Positions 6,829 through 9,320 of a stretch of 9,320 nt of DNA are shown here, in pieces. The position numbers and the translations under genes are program-made. Under the pieces are notes generated by a model. The model saw nothing but the letters and a program-made list of their open reading frames with translations. It made no database searches and was not told where the DNA came from. Numbering within the stretch: position 1 is the first letter of the stretch; each line of letters begins with the position of its first letter. Origin of the DNA: SIG710 sp045587665 (lineage in GTDB: Bacteria > Bacillota > Clostridia > Oscillospirales > CAG-272); contig JAZNCT010000078.1 in the NCBI GenBank assembly GCA_045587665.1, positions 1-9,320 of the forward strand. The letters run 5' to 3'.

Positions 6829-7519
6829 ATGAAAAAACATCGGGAATATTATAGCTCACCTTCTCGCTTGCCTTCTTTTCTACAGAATAAATATAACAGC
6901 CTTTGTTTTCTCTTTTAACAAAAAGCGCAAAATATTCGGCAGATATCTGTTCATTTTCTTTGCAATAAAAGGTCATGCGATAGGTGTTTTCGGTTTCGTC
7001 AATAGAAATTATATCAAGCTCAAAGCTGTTTGCTATCTCTTTGACTGCAGGAACATATGCCCCGATTTTTGAAAGATACCTGAATCTCTCCGTATCACCG
7101 TGCCTTATATTTCCGCCGTGATTGAAATACTTATAAAGTGCTCCCTCATAGTCCTCTTTGCCGATAGCGGCGGCAATGGAAAGCTGAGGGAATTTTTCTG
7201 CCGCCTTTTTAAGGGTCTCGGTATTGCCGCTGAAGCGTGAATAATTGGTGGTGAGAAGGTGATTCAAAAGAGAATCTCCGCATTTTGAAAGCGCCTCTGA
7301 AGGAGCGCCAAATTCGGGAAGCGCTGTAGATCCTATCGTCAGCGAATATATTATTCCCGAAAGCTCTGTTACAACAGCGCTGTCATCTATAGCACTGCCC
7401 GTCACCGATTCGCCGAGAAAAGCATTTTCGGAAGTTCCGATAATATCCTCCCCTTTGCAGGAGAAGACAGTCGCCAGCATAACAGCAAGCAAAATAACAG
7501 ATAACAACTTTTTCAACAT
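6827..7519 (-). CDS. Predicted lipoprotein of unknown function
   Basis: I do not recognise this 230-residue protein. It starts MLKKLLSVILLAVMLATVFS and has a typical lipoprotein signal: a short positive n-region (K3, K4), a hydrophobic stretch at about 5-19, and a VFSC lipobox with the lipidated cysteine at C21. F at -2 is a little unusual. It should be anchored to the outer face of the cytoplasmic membrane. The mature part begins with a polar, probably flexible segment (22-48). It then has mixed helical content and a C-terminal part (about 168-216) rich in alternating strands, for example TYRMTFYCKE and KGCYIYSVEKK. Other cysteines are C80, C186 and C208. The start is chosen from GGAGGAG just upstream and a good promoter; TTG one codon later is an alternative. 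It stands alone, convergent with the reductase and divergent from mazF. Function cannot be assigned. Confidence 0.85.
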   Translation of the reverse strand: MLKKLLSVILLAVMLATVFSCKGEDIIGTSENAFLGESVTGSAIDDSAVVTELSGIIYSLTIGSTALPEFGAPSEALSKCGDSLLNHLLTTNYSRFSGNTETLKKAAEKFPQLSIAAAIGKEDYEGALYKYFNHGGNIRHGDTERFRYLSKIGAYVPAVKEIANSFELDIISIDETENTYRMTFYCKENEQISAEYFALFVKRENKGCYIYSVEKKASEKVSYNIPDVFS

Positions 7520-7521
7520 AT

Positions 7522-7528
7522 CTCCTCC
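7522..7528 (-). promoter_or_regulatory. Ribosome binding site of the lipoprotein gene
   Basis: On the minus strand GGAGGAG (7528-7522) precedes ATG 7519-7517. The GGAGG part (7528-7524) is four bases from this ATG and seven from the adjacent TTG codon. The upstream in-frame ATG at 7534 overlaps or precedes this site and is not the start. Confidence 0.75.
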
Positions 7529-7548
7529 AAACATAAAACATCAAAACT

Positions 7549-7577
7549 ATTATACCAACATTTTTCCCTTTGGTCAA
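7549..7577 (-). promoter_or_regulatory. Sigma-A promoter of the lipoprotein gene, extended -10
   Basis: On the minus strand TTGACC (7577-7572) and TATAAT (7554-7549) are separated by 17 bases, with TGG before the -10 giving an extended -10. Transcription should start near 7542, leaving a leader of about 20-25 bases. This supports the reading of the gene as real and separately transcribed. Confidence 0.82.
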
Positions 7578-7765
7578 TAGCGTAAAGGCAAAAAAGTTAT
7601 GTCACCTTATGGCGCAAAAGGCAATATCCTGTTAATGGCAGAAGTTTTTTCAGAAAATATTGCCAAGTATAAAAAAGCTTTCGCTTGATTAAGAAAAGCA
7701 AGATTCGGTAAAAATACTAATGTAAGCAAAAATGTCTTTGTCACATTGCAAGGGCACTGAATTTT
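7578..7765. other. Intergenic region upstream of mazF, no supported gene
   Basis: Apart from the lipoprotein promoter just to the left, I see no convincing gene here. The sequence AAAGGCAA occurs twice (7584-7591 and 7617-7624). A 29-codon frame (7599-7688) has only a weak ribosome site. No clear sigma-A promoter for mazF is visible: TTGATT at 7685-7690 lacks a good -10 at the right distance. No antitoxin of ordinary size (about 70-95 residues) fits. Confidence 0.5.
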
Positions 7766-7770
7766 GGAGG
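7766..7770 (+). promoter_or_regulatory. Ribosome binding site of mazF
   Basis: GGAGG ends five bases before ATG 7776. An in-frame TTG at 7764 overlaps this site and is therefore rejected as the start. Confidence 0.85.
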
Positions 7771-7775
7771 AAAAA

Positions 7776-8168
7776 ATGAGCGTTAAACGCGGAGATATTT
7801 ATTATGCAGATCTGAGCCCTGTGGTTGGCTCTGAACAGGGCGGTATGAGACCCGTTCTTATAATACAAAACGATGTTGGAAACAGATACAGCCCAACGGT
7901 TATTGCAGCGGCAATAACAAGCAGAATGGGCAAAACACGTCTCCCGACTCACATTGATGTTTATGCAGAAAAGGTGGGGCTTTCAAAGGATTCGGTGATA
8001 CTCCTTGAACAGGTGAGAACACTCGACAAACGCCGTCTCGGTGAAAAAATGGGACATCTTGACGATGAAATGATGGCGGCGGTCAACAATGCCATTGCAG
8101 TCAGCTTTGGCCTTGGCGACAGAGGCGCAGGAGAAAATGATGCTCCAACGGGCGGTGCGCTTGCCTGA
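7776..8168 (+). CDS. mazF: MazF/PemK-family endoribonuclease toxin (EndoA-like)
   Basis: MazF toxins are sequence-specific, ribosome-independent mRNA interferases that act as cytosolic dimers and are neutralised by a MazE-type antitoxin. The 130-residue product closely follows Bacillus EndoA as I remember it: VKRGDIYYADLSPVVGSEQG at the N-terminus, GGMRPVLIIQNDVGNRYSPT, then AAAITSRMGKTRLPTHI, SVILLEQVRTLDKRRL and MGHLDDEMM. The residues known to be essential in the Bacillus enzyme, R25 and T48, sit at the same positions here, so it is probably active. Bacillus EndoA cleaves at UACAU; the same specificity here is inference. The last 15 or so residues, GAGENDAPTGGALA, form a Gly/Ala-rich tail past the usual family end (about 116 residues). 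No antitoxin gene lies on either side: upstream is non-coding and downstream is the aldolase gene. The start is set by GGAGG at 7766-7770. Confidence 0.94.
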   Translation: MSVKRGDIYYADLSPVVGSEQGGMRPVLIIQNDVGNRYSPTVIAAAITSRMGKTRLPTHIDVYAEKVGLSKDSVILLEQVRTLDKRRLGEKMGHLDDEMMAAVNNAIAVSFGLGDRGAGENDAPTGGALA

Positions 8169-8191
8169 GAAAGAATATTTATCAATAAAAT

Positions 8192-8215
8192 GAAAAAATT
8201 AACATAAATTTTTTC
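8192..8215 (+). terminator. Weak AT-rich hairpin after mazF
   Basis: GAAAAAATT (8192-8200) and AATTTTTTC (8207-8215) are perfect inverted repeats with a 6-base loop. The stem has a single G-C pair and is not followed by a T run, so termination would be weak at best. Some mazF transcripts may read into fba. Confidence 0.3.
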
Positions 8216-8222
8216 TAAAACC

Positions 8223-8251
8223 TTGATTTTATAGAGGTTTCGTGTTAAAAT
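8223..8251 (+). promoter_or_regulatory. Sigma-A promoter of fba, extended -10
   Basis: TTGATT (8223-8228) and TAAAAT (8246-8251) have a 17-base spacer, and TGT directly before the -10 gives an extended -10 (TGnTAAAAT). Transcription should start near 8258, leaving a leader of about 33 bases with no evident structure. Confidence 0.75.
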
Positions 8252-8277
8252 AGTAACGTATGAAATTTTAAAAATCT

Positions 8278-8283
8278 AAGGAG
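8278..8283 (+). promoter_or_regulatory. Ribosome binding site of fba
   Basis: AAGGAG ends seven bases before ATG 8291, an ideal distance that fixes the start of the aldolase gene. Confidence 0.85.
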
Positions 8284-8290
8284 AAGAAAA

Positions 8291-9250
8291 ATGGCACTTG
8301 TAACAACCAAAGAAATGTTTAAAAAGGCTTATGCCGGCGGATACGCTATCGGCGCATTCAACATAAATAACATGGAGATCATTCAGGCTATAACCGAAGC
8401 CGCAGAAGAAACAAAATCACCTGTTATCCTTCAGGTTTCAGCAGGCGCAAGAAAGTATGCAAAGCATGAGTATCTTCTTGCCCTTGCACAGGCAGCAGTT
8501 AAGGATAGCGGTGTTGATCTTGCTCTTCACCTTGACCACGGCGCAGATTTTGAGATCTGCAAGGCCTGCATCGACGGCGGTTTTACCTCTGTTATGATCG
8601 ACGGTTCTCACCATGCTTATGAGGATAACATTGCCCTCACAAAGAAGGTTGTTGAATATGCACATGAGCGCGGCGTTGTTGTTGAAGGCGAGCTTGGCGT
8701 TCTTGCAGGCGTTGAAGACGATGTTGTGGCTGAACATTCTTCATACACACGTCCCGAAGAGGTTGAAGATTTTGTTACTCGCACAGGCGTAGACTCTCTT
8801 GCTATCTCTATCGGCACATCTCACGGCGCATTCAAGTTCACTCCCAAGCAGTGCACAAGAAACGAAAAGGGAATCCTCGTTCCTCCTCCGCTCCGCTTTG
8901 ATATTCTTGAGGAGATCGAAAAGAGACTTCCCGAATTTCCTATAGTTCTTCACGGTGCTTCCAGTGTTCCTCAGGATCTTGTAGCTGAGATCAACTCTCT
9001 CGGCGGAAAGATGCCCGATGCTGTGGGTATTCCCGAAGAGCAGCTCCGCCAGGCAGCAAAAATGGCTGTTTGTAAGATCAACATCGACTCTGACATCCGT
9101 GTTGCTATGACAGCAGGCATACGCAGAGTATTTACAAACGAGCCCTCCGTATTCGACCCCAGAGGTTATCTCTCTGTTGCTCGTGACGAGGTTAAGAAAA
9201 TGGTTAAGCACAAGATCGTTAACGTTCTTGGCTCTGCCGGCACACTTTGA
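8291..9250 (+). CDS. fba: Class II fructose-1,6-bisphosphate aldolase
   Basis: This cytosolic zinc enzyme reversibly cleaves fructose 1,6-bisphosphate to dihydroxyacetone phosphate and glyceraldehyde 3-phosphate in glycolysis and gluconeogenesis. The 319-residue product is full length and complete. Its class II motifs are visible: LHLDHGAD with catalytic D82 and zinc ligand H83; GSHHAYEDNI (105-114); EGELGVLAGVED (132-143); SIGTSHGAFKF with H178; VLHGASSVP with H221; and KINIDSDIR (262-270), which contacts the substrate phosphate. H83, H178 and H221 are the expected three zinc ligands. Codon use is biased like that of ppdK (AAG for lysine, many GTT, GCA and CTT), as expected for an abundant enzyme. 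It has its own promoter and ribosome site and is followed by a strong terminator, so it is probably transcribed alone. With ppdK in the same window it belongs to central carbon metabolism, though the two are not in one operon. Confidence 0.97.
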   Translation: MALVTTKEMFKKAYAGGYAIGAFNINNMEIIQAITEAAEETKSPVILQVSAGARKYAKHEYLLALAQAAVKDSGVDLALHLDHGADFEICKACIDGGFTSVMIDGSHHAYEDNIALTKKVVEYAHERGVVVEGELGVLAGVEDDVVAEHSSYTRPEEVEDFVTRTGVDSLAISIGTSHGAFKFTPKQCTRNEKGILVPPPLRFDILEEIEKRLPEFPIVLHGASSVPQDLVAEINSLGGKMPDAVGIPEEQLRQAAKMAVCKINIDSDIRVAMTAGIRRVFTNEPSVFDPRGYLSVARDEVKKMVKHKIVNVLGSAGTL

Positions 9251-9263
9251 TTTTACCAGATTT

Positions 9264-9289
9264 AACGGAGCGGCTTGCCGCTCCGTTTT
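9264..9289 (+). terminator. Intrinsic terminator of fba
   Basis: AACGGAGCGG (9264-9273) and CCGCTCCGTT (9278-9287) form a perfect GC-rich 10-bp stem with a CTTG loop, followed by a short T run (9286-9289). It begins 14 bases after the aldolase stop codon. No supported feature follows in the last 31 bases of the window. Confidence 0.92.
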
Positions 9290-9320
9290 AACTAAAGATC
9301 AATTTGCCTATGGGGCTCTG

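Noticed and set aside
8741..9211. A 156-codon minus-strand frame opposite fba
   Set aside because: It is a shadow of the aldolase gene, which shows every zinc ligand and phosphate-binding motif on the plus strand.

Overview
The window looks like a chromosomal core region of a low-to-moderate GC Gram-positive anaerobe in the class Clostridia, plausibly an Oscillospiraceae/Ruminococcaceae-type gut bacterium. The taxonomic call is inference. It rests on strong GGAGG ribosome sites, consensus sigma-A promoters, the pth-mfd gene order typical of Firmicutes, a pyruvate phosphate dikinase very close to the Clostridium symbiosum enzyme, and a MazF of the Bacillus EndoA type.

Layout. Bases 1-1106 (minus strand) hold the N-terminal part of pyruvate, phosphate dikinase (ppdK), which runs off the left edge. 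A 256-bp divergent intergenic region follows, with one promoter for ppdK and one for the rightward unit. That unit is pth (peptidyl-tRNA hydrolase), mfd (transcription-repair coupling factor) and an aldo/keto reductase with two C-terminal [4Fe-4S] motifs. It ends at a strong hairpin at 6791-6828, which also serves the convergent minus-strand gene for a small lipoprotein of unknown function (6827-7519). After another 256-bp divergent gap come a MazF-type endoribonuclease toxin (7776-8168) with no visible antitoxin, and class II fructose-bisphosphate aldolase (8291-9250), which has its own promoter and terminator.

How the genes fit together. ppdK and fba are both central glycolytic/gluconeogenic enzymes, and both show the codon bias of highly expressed genes, unlike pth and mfd. 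pth and mfd are housekeeping genes of translation and DNA repair, and the Fe-S reductase appears to be a third cistron of their operon. mazF and the lipoprotein gene are the accessory-looking items.

I found no mobile element, CRISPR array, tRNA, rRNA or recognisable riboswitch. I also found no convincing new multi-gene system. The points most worth a second look are the orphan mazF, the uncharacterised lipoprotein, an 11-bp dyad over the ppdK promoter, a hairpin over the mfd ribosome site, and the Fe-S reductase in the pth-mfd operon.
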